DNA of 52,756 nucleotides from Pseudomonadota bacterium. GTDB lineage: Bacteria; Myxococcota_A; UBA796; SXON01. The DNA lies in contig JAUXTN010000161.1 in NCBI GenBank assembly GCA_030684355.1, positions 1 to 52,756 on the forward strand, given 5' to 3'. A program made the translations under genes and the position numbers. Below, piece after piece: positions 41,309 to 49,726 of this stretch. The notes beneath the pieces were generated by a model that had not been told where the DNA came from, made no database searches, and saw only the letters and a program-made list of their open reading frames with translations. Positions within the stretch are counted from its first letter, which is position 1. Each line of letters begins with the position of its first letter.

Positions 41309-42613
41309 TTGGCCGATGCCGTCTCCGCGCTGCGTGAAGCGCTCGCCTTCTCCCCCGACAACGTGCCCCTCCGGATGCACCTCGCCCGCACGCTGCTCGA
41401 GGCCGGGCGATGGCAGGAGGCCGCCTCGGAGCTCCGCGAGGTGCTGCTCCGCGCCCCGGATCGCGCCGACGCGCGCCTCGCCGCCGGCACCGCCGCCTCC
41501 GAGCTCGGGGACGACGCCCGGGTGGTCGAGCACTGGTGGCCGGTCCGCGACGATCTCGACCCCGAAGACCTCCGCGACCTCGCGCGCGCCGCCGTGCGCA
41601 GCGGGGCGAGGGACCGCGCGCAGATCGCCTATGACGAGCTGCTCGCCCGCGATCCGGCCCTCCGCGACCTCGAGCTCGATCGTGCGCTGCGGATGCACCT
41701 CGTCGACACGCCCGCCGCCGAGCCCGAGCCTCCGCCGCCCCCGCGGCCCGCGCGCCCCGCCATCACGTTCGCGGACGTGGGCGGGCTGGAGTCGCTGAAG
41801 GAGCGGCTGCGGATGGACATCATCTACCCGCTGCAACGCCCGGATCTCTTCCGCGCCTACGGCAAGAAGGTCGGCGGCGGCGTGCTCCTCTTCGGGCCGC
41901 CCGGCGTCGGGAAGACGCACCTCGCGCGCGCGGCGGCGGGGGAATGCGAGGCGAGCTTCGTGGTCGTCGAGATCCAGCAGGTGCTCGACATGTGGCTCGG
42001 GGAGAGCGAGAAGCGCCTCCACCAGATCTTCGAGAAGGCGCGCGACGAGGCGCCCACCATCCTGTTCTTCGACGAGATCGAGGCCATCGGGGCCGCCCGC
42101 CACCAGCTCCGCCACGGTCCCGGCCGCCGCATGGTGAACCAGCTCCTCACCGAGCTCGACGGCGTCGGGGCCGCGAACGACCGCGTGCTCGTCCTCGGCG
42201 CGACGAACGCCCCCTGGGACGTCGACCCCGCGCTGCGCCGCCCGGGCCGGTTCGACCGCGTCATCTTCGTGCCGCCGCCGGACGTCGCCGCGCGCGCGGA
42301 GGTGCTGAAGCTCGCGTTCCGGGACCGTCCCGTCGAGGGCCTCGATCTGAACGCGATCGCCCGGCGCACCGCGCGCTACTCGGGCGCCGACCTGGTGCAC
42401 CTCGCGGAGGTCGCGAGCGAGCGCGCCCTCTCCGAGGCCCTCCGCAGCGGGAAGGTGCGCGCCATCACGCAGTCGGACGTGCTCGCGTCGGTCGACCGCG
42501 TCCGGCCGACCACCGTGGAGTGGCTCGACGTGGCGCGTCGATACGTCACCTACGCGAACCAGGCGGGGCTGTACGACGATGTCGCCCGCTACCTCGAGAA
42601 GGCCGCAGAGTAG
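41309..42613 (+). CDS. TPR-AAA+ ATPase (CDC48-like)
   Basis: 434 residues from TTG 41309, which has AAGGAG six bases upstream, overlapping the end of the previous gene. Residues 1-125 are TPR-like (PDNVPLRMHLARTLLEAGRW, then RADARLAAGTAASELG). A Pro-rich linker (136-150) leads to one AAA+ module: Walker A GPPGVGKTH (196-204), Walker B ILFFDEIEAI (251-260), sensor 1 LGATNAPWDVDPALRRPGRFDR with two Arg fingers, and DMWLGESEK in the pore-loop area. This is a single-ring CDC48/p97-type domain, expected to form a hexamer. With the upstream TPR membrane protein it looks like a membrane-linked remodelling pair. Confidence 0.87.
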   Translation: MADAVSALREALAFSPDNVPLRMHLARTLLEAGRWQEAASELREVLLRAPDRADARLAAGTAASELGDDARVVEHWWPVRDDLDPEDLRDLARAAVRSGARDRAQIAYDELLARDPALRDLELDRALRMHLVDTPAAEPEPPPPPRPARPAITFADVGGLESLKERLRMDIIYPLQRPDLFRAYGKKVGGGVLLFGPPGVGKTHLARAAAGECEASFVVVEIQQVLDMWLGESEKRLHQIFEKARDEAPTILFFDEIEAIGAARHQLRHGPGRRMVNQLLTELDGVGAANDRVLVLGATNAPWDVDPALRRPGRFDRVIFVPPPDVAARAEVLKLAFRDRPVEGLDLNAIARRTARYSGADLVHLAEVASERALSEALRSGKVRAITQSDVLASVDRVRPTTVEWLDVARRYVTYANQAGLYDDVARYLEKAAE

Positions 42614-42708
42614 GCGAGCACGCGGGGCCTTCCGCGTAGTATTCTCCCAGGAACCTCGACGGCGCGCGACGTTCGACCGCACGCGCCGGCGCACTCCTGG
42701 AGTTCCCC

Positions 42709-43326
<618 letters not shown>

Positions 43327-43334
43327 GCGGCGCC

Positions 43335-43646
43335 TTAGAGGGCGGACCCGATCCGCACGACCACCTCCCGCACGCGCGCGGCGTCGGGGGGCAGGACCAC
43401 GTGCACGGTCGTCTCGCGGGCATCGGAGCGCGCGACCACCCGCGCGGCGCCGAGGCCGCGGCGGAGCAGGATCTCGCGTGCCAGCCGCTCGAGTCGACCA
43501 GCGAGCATGGGACCCGGCGGATCTCCGGCGATGGCGTCGGTGAGCGCGCCCTCCAGCTCGGCTTCGAGGGAGAGCGCCATCGAGGCGGCCCGCGGGACGA
43601 CGGGGACCCGCCCTGCACGGGGGCCCGGCGCGTAGCGGCCGCTCAC
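43335..43646 (-). CDS. Small hypothetical protein downstream of asparaginase
   Basis: 103 residues from GTG 43646, four bases after the asparaginase stop; an ATG further in (MALSLEAELEG) is an alternative start. The middle is helical (LEAELEGALTDAIAGD, then RLERLAREILLRRGL), followed by two strands (ARVVARSDARETTVHVVLP, VREVVVRIGSAL). This alpha-beta-beta order resembles a small phage-tail or ribosome-associated domain, but I cannot assign a family. The 9 bp between it and the repeat protein gene make it convergent with that gene. Confidence 0.5.
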   Translation of the reverse strand: MSGRYAPGPRAGRVPVVPRAASMALSLEAELEGALTDAIAGDPPGPMLAGRLERLAREILLRRGLGAARVVARSDARETTVHVVLPPDAARVREVVVRIGSAL

Positions 43647-43650
43647 GCGC

Positions 43651-44607
43651 TCAGCTCCACGTGGTGCGCCGCTCGCCGACCACGGCGCCGACGACGTTCT
43701 TGACGGTGGCCCACGGCCAGTCGGCGCCGGGATCGAGCACGCCGGGGGCGACCTCCGCAAGGACCGCGCGCACGCCCAGGGCGAGGGCGCTGCCGCTGCC
43801 CGTGGCGCACTTGACCGCGATGCCGAGGCCGCGCTCGGGGATCGCGATGCACATCAGGCCCTCGGCGCCGCGCTTCGCGGTGAGGGGCTCGCGGGCGCCG
43901 CGCATCAGCACGACGTCGAGCTCGCCGGGGCTGCTGACGAGCTCGGGCTCCCGCTGCATGGCCCAGCCGATCCGGCCCCCGAGCGAGCCCGCGCGCATCT
44001 CCAGCGCGAGCCGCGCGAACGCCCGCGCCATCGCATCGACCGGCACGTGGAACGTCGGCACGCCACACCCGTCCACCGCGATGCCGGCCTTCGCAGCGCT
44101 CCAGTCCTCGAAGCGCGCGGCGTTGACCTGCTGGAGCGGGTGCGCGATCGGCCGGTAGTCGGGGTCCCAGCCGCGCGCGGTGGCGGCGGCGAGCATGAAC
44201 GTGTGCTTGCCCGAGCAGTTGTTGTGGATGGCGCCGCACGGCTGGCCCGCACGCACCAGCGCCCGCGCGCTCTCGTCGTGGCTCGGCCAGTGCGCTCCGC
44301 ACCGCAGCCCCTCCGCGGAGAGCCCGAAGCGCTCCAGCAGGGCGGTCACGACCGCGACGTGGGCGGGCGTCGCCCCGTGGCTCGCGGCACCGATGGCGAG
44401 CTCGGCGTCCGAGAGCTCGGCTACGTCCGCGGCCGGGAACTGCTCGAGCGAGCTTAGGAGTTGCAGGGGCTTGCTGGAGCTACGCCAGAAGCACGCGCTC
44501 GACCCGCCGGCGGACCAGCGGACGCCGTTTCCGTCGGCGACGGCGGCGAAGATGGGGTGGGTGGTCTCTACGAGGCCGCCACGGAGCTGCTCGACGACGA
44601 GGGGCAT
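43651..44607 (-). CDS. L-asparaginase, Rhizobium etli ReAV-like type (PF06089)
   Basis: 318 residues. ATG 44607 has AGGAG six bases upstream. NNCSGKHTFML (Cys131, Lys134) and VDGCGVPTF (Cys182) are the zinc-site residues of the ReAV-type asparaginases; RSSSKPLQ carries the catalytic Ser-x-x-Lys (Ser43, Lys46) and AIGAASHGATPAH the second Ser region. These enzymes hydrolyse L-asparagine to aspartate and ammonia and are unrelated to E. coli AnsA/AnsB. It is divergent from the metallopeptidase-like gene with only 30 bp between starts. No signal peptide, so likely cytoplasmic. Confidence 0.88.
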   Translation of the reverse strand: MPLVVEQLRGGLVETTHPIFAAVADGNGVRWSAGGSSACFWRSSSKPLQLLSSLEQFPAADVAELSDAELAIGAASHGATPAHVAVVTALLERFGLSAEGLRCGAHWPSHDESARALVRAGQPCGAIHNNCSGKHTFMLAAATARGWDPDYRPIAHPLQQVNAARFEDWSAAKAGIAVDGCGVPTFHVPVDAMARAFARLALEMRAGSLGGRIGWAMQREPELVSSPGELDVVLMRGAREPLTAKRGAEGLMCIAIPERGLGIAVKCATGSGSALALGVRAVLAEVAPGVLDPGADWPWATVKNVVGAVVGERRTTWS

Positions 44608-44637
44608 GGGCGCTCCTATCGTGCTAAACCGCGCGTC

Positions 44638-45249
44638 GTGTCCGACTACGTCCGCCCCGTCCTCGCTCGCTACCGCGACCCGCTTGACCTGGTCTGGTTG
44701 GCCACGGCCCGGCGCCTCGGCCTGCGCGTGCGCCGCAACCCGGCGATCTTCTCGGCGACGGACGGCACGGGCCTCCTGGAACTCGGCCCGTTCGACACGC
44801 TGGACGCCGACGACACCACCGCCCAGATGATCCTGCACGAGCTCTGCCACTGGATCACCAACGGGTTGGAGACCTTCCACGACCGCGATTGGGGCTTTGC
44901 GCTCGACGCCGAGCTCGACTGGCGCGAGCACAGTTGCCTGCGGTTGCAGGCGGGGCTCACCGAGCGGTACGGTCTCCGGGGGATGCTGGCGCCGACGAGC
45001 CAGTTCCGCGACTACTACGATTGCATCCCGACGGACGTGCTCGCGCCCATCGACGATTCCGAGCGTGAACGCGACGTGTGCGCGCTCGCGAAGGTCGCCC
45101 TCGAGCGCGCCGCCGGGGCGCCCTGGGTCGAGCCGATGACCGCCGCGTTCGTCGCGACTGCCCACATGCGCGACGCGCTCGCGCCGCTGCTCGCCGACCA
45201 CGCCTCCGACCTCGAGGATGACGTGCTCCCGAGCCTCTGGGCCCGGTAG
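44638..45249 (+). CDS. HExxH zinc metallopeptidase-like protein
   Basis: 203 residues from GTG 44638 (VSDYVRPVL). The motif MILHELCHWITNG (about residues 63-75) contains HELCH, a canonical HExxH zinc-binding and catalytic site. The helix context matches SprT-like or other gluzincin folds, but the third zinc ligand was not identified. There is no signal peptide. The gene ends in TAGTG, sharing one base with the start of aat, so they are co-translated. It may act on a peptide or a protein N-terminus, which would fit the aat neighbour. Confidence 0.65.
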   Translation: MSDYVRPVLARYRDPLDLVWLATARRLGLRVRRNPAIFSATDGTGLLELGPFDTLDADDTTAQMILHELCHWITNGLETFHDRDWGFALDAELDWREHSCLRLQAGLTERYGLRGMLAPTSQFRDYYDCIPTDVLAPIDDSERERDVCALAKVALERAAGAPWVEPMTAAFVATAHMRDALAPLLADHASDLEDDVLPSLWAR

Positions 45250-45956
45250 TGCCCGTCTTCCGGCTCAACGAGCTCCCCCTGTTTCCGCCGCCCGAGCTCG
45301 CGGAGGCCGGCGGCTTGCTCGCGGTGGGCGGGGATCTGCGCCCCGAGCGGCTCCTCGCGGCGTACCGGAGCGGAATCTTTCCCTGGTACAGCGAGGGGGA
45401 GCCCATCTGGTGGCACTCTCCCGACCCGCGGTTCGTGCTCGAGCCCGAGAAGCTGCACCTCCCGCGGAGCCTCGCCAAGATCCTGCGGCGCGGGGACTAC
45501 GAGATCCGCTTCGACACCGCCTTCATCGACGTGATGACCGCCTGCGCGCGCACGCCGCGCCCGAACCAGCGCGGGACCTGGATCACGCGCGCCATGGTCC
45601 GCGCCTACCAGAGCCTCTTCGATCTCGGCCTCGCCCACTCGGCGGAGGCGTGGCGGGACGGCGAGCTCGTCGGAGGGCTCTACGGCGTCTCCCTCGGGGA
45701 CATGTACTTCGGCGAGAGCATGTTCACGGACGCCCCCGACGCGAGCAAGTGCGCGTTCGCCGTGCTCGTCCGGTGGATGCACGCGCGCGGGGTGAAGCTC
45801 ATCGACAGTCAAGTGCACACCGAGCATCTCGCCCGGTTCGGGGCGGAACACTGGCCTCGCCCGCGTTACCTCGCGCGGCTCCACGAGCTCGTCGAGCGCG
45901 ACACGCGCCAGGGCCCGTGGCACCTCGAACCCGGCGATCCCGCCCTCTCCTTCTGA
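45249..45956 (+). CDS. aat: Leucyl/phenylalanyl-tRNA--protein transferase
   Basis: 235 residues. It adds Leu or Phe from aminoacyl-tRNA to N-terminal Arg or Lys of proteins, marking them for ClpAP (N-degron pathway). Signatures: LLAVGGDLRPERLLAAYRSG, FPWYSEGEPIWWHSPDPR, the Gln/Glu-rich GELVGGLYGVSLGDMYFGES and DAS-x-CAF. GTG 45249 overlaps the previous stop. With the metallopeptidase upstream and proline iminopeptidase downstream, this is a cluster for N-terminal modification and peptide breakdown, although that is inferred from order only. Confidence 0.94.
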   Translation: MPVFRLNELPLFPPPELAEAGGLLAVGGDLRPERLLAAYRSGIFPWYSEGEPIWWHSPDPRFVLEPEKLHLPRSLAKILRRGDYEIRFDTAFIDVMTACARTPRPNQRGTWITRAMVRAYQSLFDLGLAHSAEAWRDGELVGGLYGVSLGDMYFGESMFTDAPDASKCAFAVLVRWMHARGVKLIDSQVHTEHLARFGAEHWPRPRYLARLHELVERDTRQGPWHLEPGDPALSF

Positions 45957-45976
45957 CCCCTCCCGACGGAGCCCCC

Positions 45977-46942
45977 GTGCCGCTCTTCCCCCCGATCGAG
46001 GCCCGCCGGACCGGCATGTTGCCGGTGTCCACCCTCCACACCGTCTACTACGAGGAGTCCGGCAACCCCGACGGCATCCCCGTCGTGTTCGTGCACGGCG
46101 GGCCGGGCGCCGGGACCGAGCCGAGCCATCGCCGCTTCTTCGACCCCGCGCGCTACCGCATCGTGCTCTTCGATCAGCGCGGCAGCGGGCGCAGTACGCC
46201 GCACGCCGAGCTCCGCGAGAACACCACGTGGGACCTCGTGGCGGACATGGAGCGGGTCCGCGAGGTCCTGGGGATCGAGCGCTGGGTGGTGTTCGGCGGG
46301 AGCTGGGGCAGCACGCTCGGCCTCGCCTACGCCGAGACCCACCCGGAGCGCGTGCTCGGGCTCGTGCTCCGCGGCATCTTCCTCCTGCGTGACAAGGAGA
46401 TCGACTGGTTCTACCAGGGCGGCGCGCACTTCCTCTTCCCGGATGCGTGGGACGACTACCTCGCGGCGATCCCGGGGGAGGAGCACCACGATCTCGTGGC
46501 GGCCTACTACAAGCGCCTCACGTCCGAGGATGCGGAGGAGCGGCTCACGGCCGCGCGGGCGTGGAGCATCTGGGAGGCCCGCACGAGCAAGCTCCTCGTC
46601 AGCGAGGACCTCGTGGCCCGTTACGAGGACGCCACCTTCGCGCTGGCCTTCGCCCGGATCGAGTGCCACTACTTCGTCCACCGCGGCTTCTTCGGGCGGG
46701 ACGACCACCTCCTGCACTACGCCACCCGCCTCCAGGACATCCCCGGCATCATCGTGCAGGGCCGGTACGACGTGGTCTGCCCGATGACCTCTGCCTGGGA
46801 GCTGCACAAGGCCTGGCCCGAGGCACGCCTCGTCGTGGTCCCGGACGCCGGCCACAGCGCCTTCGAGCCCGGGATCGAGGCCGCGCTTCTCGCCGCCACC
46901 GAAGAGATGGCCGACCGCCTGGGCGTGTCCGCCTCGCGATGA
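45977..46942 (+). CDS. pip: Proline iminopeptidase
   Basis: 321 residues, alpha/beta-hydrolase of peptidase family S33. HGGPG (40-44) forms the oxyanion hole; the nucleophile is Ser109 in GGSWGS; RYDVVCPM gives the Asp and AGHSAF the His. The sequence FDQRGSGRSTPHAELRENTTWDLV is diagnostic for the type that removes N-terminal Pro. GTG 45977 has CGGAG five bases upstream, and the gap to aat is 20 bp, so the three genes 44638-46942 form one operon. Confidence 0.93.
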   Translation: MPLFPPIEARRTGMLPVSTLHTVYYEESGNPDGIPVVFVHGGPGAGTEPSHRRFFDPARYRIVLFDQRGSGRSTPHAELRENTTWDLVADMERVREVLGIERWVVFGGSWGSTLGLAYAETHPERVLGLVLRGIFLLRDKEIDWFYQGGAHFLFPDAWDDYLAAIPGEEHHDLVAAYYKRLTSEDAEERLTAARAWSIWEARTSKLLVSEDLVARYEDATFALAFARIECHYFVHRGFFGRDDHLLHYATRLQDIPGIIVQGRYDVVCPMTSAWELHKAWPEARLVVVPDAGHSAFEPGIEAALLAATEEMADRLGVSASR

Positions 46943-47019
46943 CGCCCGACTTACCTCCCAGAAACGGCTCTTGTGGGGCCCAGGGGTGGGGTGTAGGCTC
47001 TCGTATACCGGAGGTCGTG

Positions 47020-47190
47020 ATGTTTCGTCTCTTTCAGGGCTTTGTCGACGATGAGGCCGGCACGACATCCATCGAGTACGCCCTGATCGGCACGCTCGTC
47101 GGGGTCGCGTGCATCGCCGCCTTCCAGCAGTTCGCATCGGCGACGGGCGTGTTGTTCGCGGTCATCACCGGGATCACCACCTACCTATAG
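47020..47190 (+). CDS. Flp/Fap-type (type IVb) pilin, orphan
   Basis: 56 residues from ATG 47020 with GGAGG five bases upstream. FVDDEAGTTSIEYALIGTLVGVACIAAF is the type IVb prepilin signature: a charged leader ending in Gly, Glu5 of the mature end (TTSIE) and a hydrophobic helix. Prepilin peptidase should cut after the Gly. No Tad assembly genes (cpaA, cpaB, tadA and others) appear in the window, so the pilin is an orphan here. It is convergent, with a 5-bp gap, with the GH31 gene. Confidence 0.87.
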   Translation: MFRLFQGFVDDEAGTTSIEYALIGTLVGVACIAAFQQFASATGVLFAVITGITTYL

Positions 47191-47195
47191 ACGCG

Positions 47196-49439
47196 CTACC
47201 GGTAGACCTGGAGCGTGTACGCGCGCTCTACGGTCCCGTCGATCGTCAGGGTCAGCCCGCCGGCCGAGAGGGTGCCGGCGGTGAAGGTGCTGGTGGTGGT
47301 GCCGCTCGCGTCCGCGACGCCGTCCGTCGTGTAGGTCGTGCCGTCGGCCTCGGTGAAGCCGCCCGCCGCGCCCGCGAACACCCGGATCGTCCGCGCGGTG
47401 TCGGCGTCGTCGAGGGTCGTGAGGCCGTCGATCGAGCCCGTGACGAGCGTGTCCGGGGCAACGGCGAAGAGGGGGAGGACCGCGCCGGCGGGGGCGAACA
47501 CGGCGAGATCCTCGACGGCAACGTCCACCCAGCCGCTCTCGGCGGGCGCGCCGGTCCACCAGTCGTACCAAATGGTGCCGGCCGGGAGGGCCACGTCGCG
47601 ACCGGTGGCGCCTTCCTCCATCACGGGCGCGACGAAGAGCGAGGGGCCAAGCAACCACGCGTCCGAACGGCCCCAGGGCTCGTCCGGGTAGAGGAGGAAG
47701 GGCGCGAGCACGAGCGGGGTGCCGCCCTCGGTGGCCTGGGCGGCGAGGCCCCGGAGGTACGGGAACAGCGCCGTGTGGATCTCCCCCCAACGCGCGTAGT
47801 GCGCGAGCGTCTCGGCGTCCGAGTCGAACTGCCAGTTGTCGTCCTTGAACGCCCCATGATGCGTGCGCATCACGGGCGTGAACGCGCCGAGGGTGCACCA
47901 CCGGAACCAGAGATCCTTGGTGGAGGGGGCGTTGCCGATGGAGTTGTAGCCGCCGATGTCGTGGCCGTACATCGGCACGCCGGCCAGGCCCGCGCCGATC
48001 CCGAGCGGCACGACGGTCGGGAAGCCGTCGTCGGTGTCGAAGGAGGTGCGCTGATCCCCCGCCCAGGTGATGGGCGAGAGCGTGGACGTGCCGGTCCAGC
48101 CGCTGCGAGAGAAGGTGACGGCGTCGAGCCCAGCGGTGGCGCCGGCGTTGGTGGCCTGCCACCACCCCGGGTAGGCGTTGTGGTGGTCGACGGCATCCGC
48201 GGACTCGAGCGCGGCGTCGGGCGGCAGCCACTCGCCGAAGTCGGTCATCCACCCGTCGAAGCCGAGCGCGAGGGCGTCCGTCATCTTGCGCTCGGCCCAG
48301 GCGCGGGCGTCGTCGCGCGAGAGGTCGAGGACGCTCGTGGGGTCGAACGTGATGCCGAGGAAGAGGTAGGGCTCGCCGGCGTCGGTCTGGATGACGTACT
48401 CCTCGGCCTCCGCCCAGGCCGCCGACGACTCGGCGACGAACGGCGAGAAGTAGGCGAGCCACTTGAACCCGGCGTCCTCGAGCTCGGCGTCGATTGCGGA
48501 GGCGTCGGGGTAGAGCGTCTCGTCGAGCGTCCACTCCGCGGTGAGATGGTAGCCGAACGAGGTCTCCTCGCCGCCCTTCCAGTCCTCGGTCCAGATCACG
48601 GAGGAGGGGGCCCCGGCCGCGCGCAGGGTCGCGGCGACCTCCCGCACGCGCGCGGATCCGCCCACGGCGTCGTTCCAGGGCGCGAACGCCCAGTCGGGCG
48701 GGAGGATGGGCACGCCGGAGACGAGCGCGTGGGCCTCGACGATGTCGAGCGGGGAGGGCCCCGAGAACACGAGGAACGAGGTCGCGCCGCTCCACACGTC
48801 GACGGTCCAGCGGTCATCCGTGCAGAGGTCGACCTCGATGCGCGACGTGCCGCCGATCGCCAGCCCCATCGGCTCGGGCCGGAGGAGGAAGGGGTCGGGG
48901 AAGCTGGTCGCGTGCCTGGTGCCGGTCAGGTACCAGTCGTCGGGCTGAACGTCGCTGTCGACCTTGCCGACGCCGGGCTCGCTCACCCAGAGCGGGAAGG
49001 CCTCGCCGACGTGATCCACGTCGACGTGGGAGCCGAGGCCGACGAAGGCGTCGTCGCCGGTGCAGGGGGCGTCCCAGCGGAGGCGGTTGCCACCGCCGGC
49101 GAGGTCCACACGCAGGACGTCCGGTCCGAGCAGCGAGAGCTGGACGCGGGCGATCTCGGCCCCTCCGTCGTCGAGGAGCGGCACGGTGAGGACCGGATCC
49201 CGGCCGTAGGGGCGCCCGGCGGAGACGGAGGTCCACGTCGTGCCGCCATCCACCTGCCGGTAGCTGCCGGACTGCATCTCCAGCGATTCGTCCCCCTCGC
49301 CGACGGAGAACCGCAGACCGTCCACGAGCACGGTGCCGCGGGAGTCGGTGAGGGTCAGGGCGCCATCCTCGGCGACGACCGTGTAGCCGCCGAGGGTGGA
49401 GGGCGGAGCGCAGGCGACGAGGGGAAGGAGGGTCAGCAC
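47196..49439 (-). CDS. Glycoside hydrolase family 31 lipoprotein
   Basis: 747 residues from GTG 49439, with a lipobox LVAC (Cys10). The nucleophile is Asp400 (GWMTDFGEWLP) and the acid/base Asp462 (TWAGDQ). Both segments, and FPLWVSEPGVGK at about 149-159, resemble the YihQ (sulfoquinovosidase) subgroup. However, the residues that bind the sulfonate in E. coli YihQ differ: the Gln of WAQDW is Glu285 (WTEDW), and the Arg and Trp of the GKRVMWNW segment are His298 and Ala301 (FGYHLTAEW). The likely activity is alpha-glucosidase-like. As a lipoprotein it would work in the periplasm or at the surface. Confidence 0.88.
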   Translation of the reverse strand: MLTLLPLVACAPPSTLGGYTVVAEDGALTLTDSRGTVLVDGLRFSVGEGDESLEMQSGSYRQVDGGTTWTSVSAGRPYGRDPVLTVPLLDDGGAEIARVQLSLLGPDVLRVDLAGGGNRLRWDAPCTGDDAFVGLGSHVDVDHVGEAFPLWVSEPGVGKVDSDVQPDDWYLTGTRHATSFPDPFLLRPEPMGLAIGGTSRIEVDLCTDDRWTVDVWSGATSFLVFSGPSPLDIVEAHALVSGVPILPPDWAFAPWNDAVGGSARVREVAATLRAAGAPSSVIWTEDWKGGEETSFGYHLTAEWTLDETLYPDASAIDAELEDAGFKWLAYFSPFVAESSAAWAEAEEYVIQTDAGEPYLFLGITFDPTSVLDLSRDDARAWAERKMTDALALGFDGWMTDFGEWLPPDAALESADAVDHHNAYPGWWQATNAGATAGLDAVTFSRSGWTGTSTLSPITWAGDQRTSFDTDDGFPTVVPLGIGAGLAGVPMYGHDIGGYNSIGNAPSTKDLWFRWCTLGAFTPVMRTHHGAFKDDNWQFDSDAETLAHYARWGEIHTALFPYLRGLAAQATEGGTPLVLAPFLLYPDEPWGRSDAWLLGPSLFVAPVMEEGATGRDVALPAGTIWYDWWTGAPAESGWVDVAVEDLAVFAPAGAVLPLFAVAPDTLVTGSIDGLTTLDDADTARTIRVFAGAAGGFTEADGTTYTTDGVADASGTTTSTFTAGTLSAGGLTLTIDGTVERAYTLQVYR

Positions 49440-49473
49440 CGCCGCAGTCTACCGCGGCATGCCGACGGGCGCG

Positions 49474-49656
49474 CTACCCCTCGCGGGCCGACGTGGAGCG
49501 CTCGGTGGGCGGGGCAACCGGGGCCGCGGGAGCGGCGTGGGACTCGGTGTCGGAGGAGGTCATCTCCTCCATGTCATCGTCGTCCGGCTCGAGGGCCGCC
49601 GGCCCGAGGAAGCCGAAGGCCACTGCGACGAGGAGCGGGGAAGCAGCGAAGCGCAT
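49474..49656 (-). CDS. Small acidic secreted protein
   Basis: 60 residues. ATG 49656 is preceded by GGGGA. The hydrophobic N-terminus (SPLLVAVAFGFLGPAA) looks like a signal peptide, followed by an acidic patch (EPDDDDMEEM) and a Thr/Ala/Pro-rich tail. No family recognised. It is a small gene of moderate credibility, supported by start quality and signal-like segment only; gaps on both sides are under 75 bp. Confidence 0.4.
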   Translation of the reverse strand: MRFAASPLLVAVAFGFLGPAALEPDDDDMEEMTSSDTESHAAPAAPVAPPTERSTSAREG

Positions 49657-49726
49657 TCCCCAACGTTAAGCACCGGCCGGGCCGCGGCTCGTCCTGAAAC
49701 GTCACGGCCGCGAGAAAGGTCCTTGT

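Noticed and set aside
47196..49439. Sulfoquinovosidase
   Set aside because: The scaffold matches, but the sulfonate-binding residues known from E. coli YihQ are not present.
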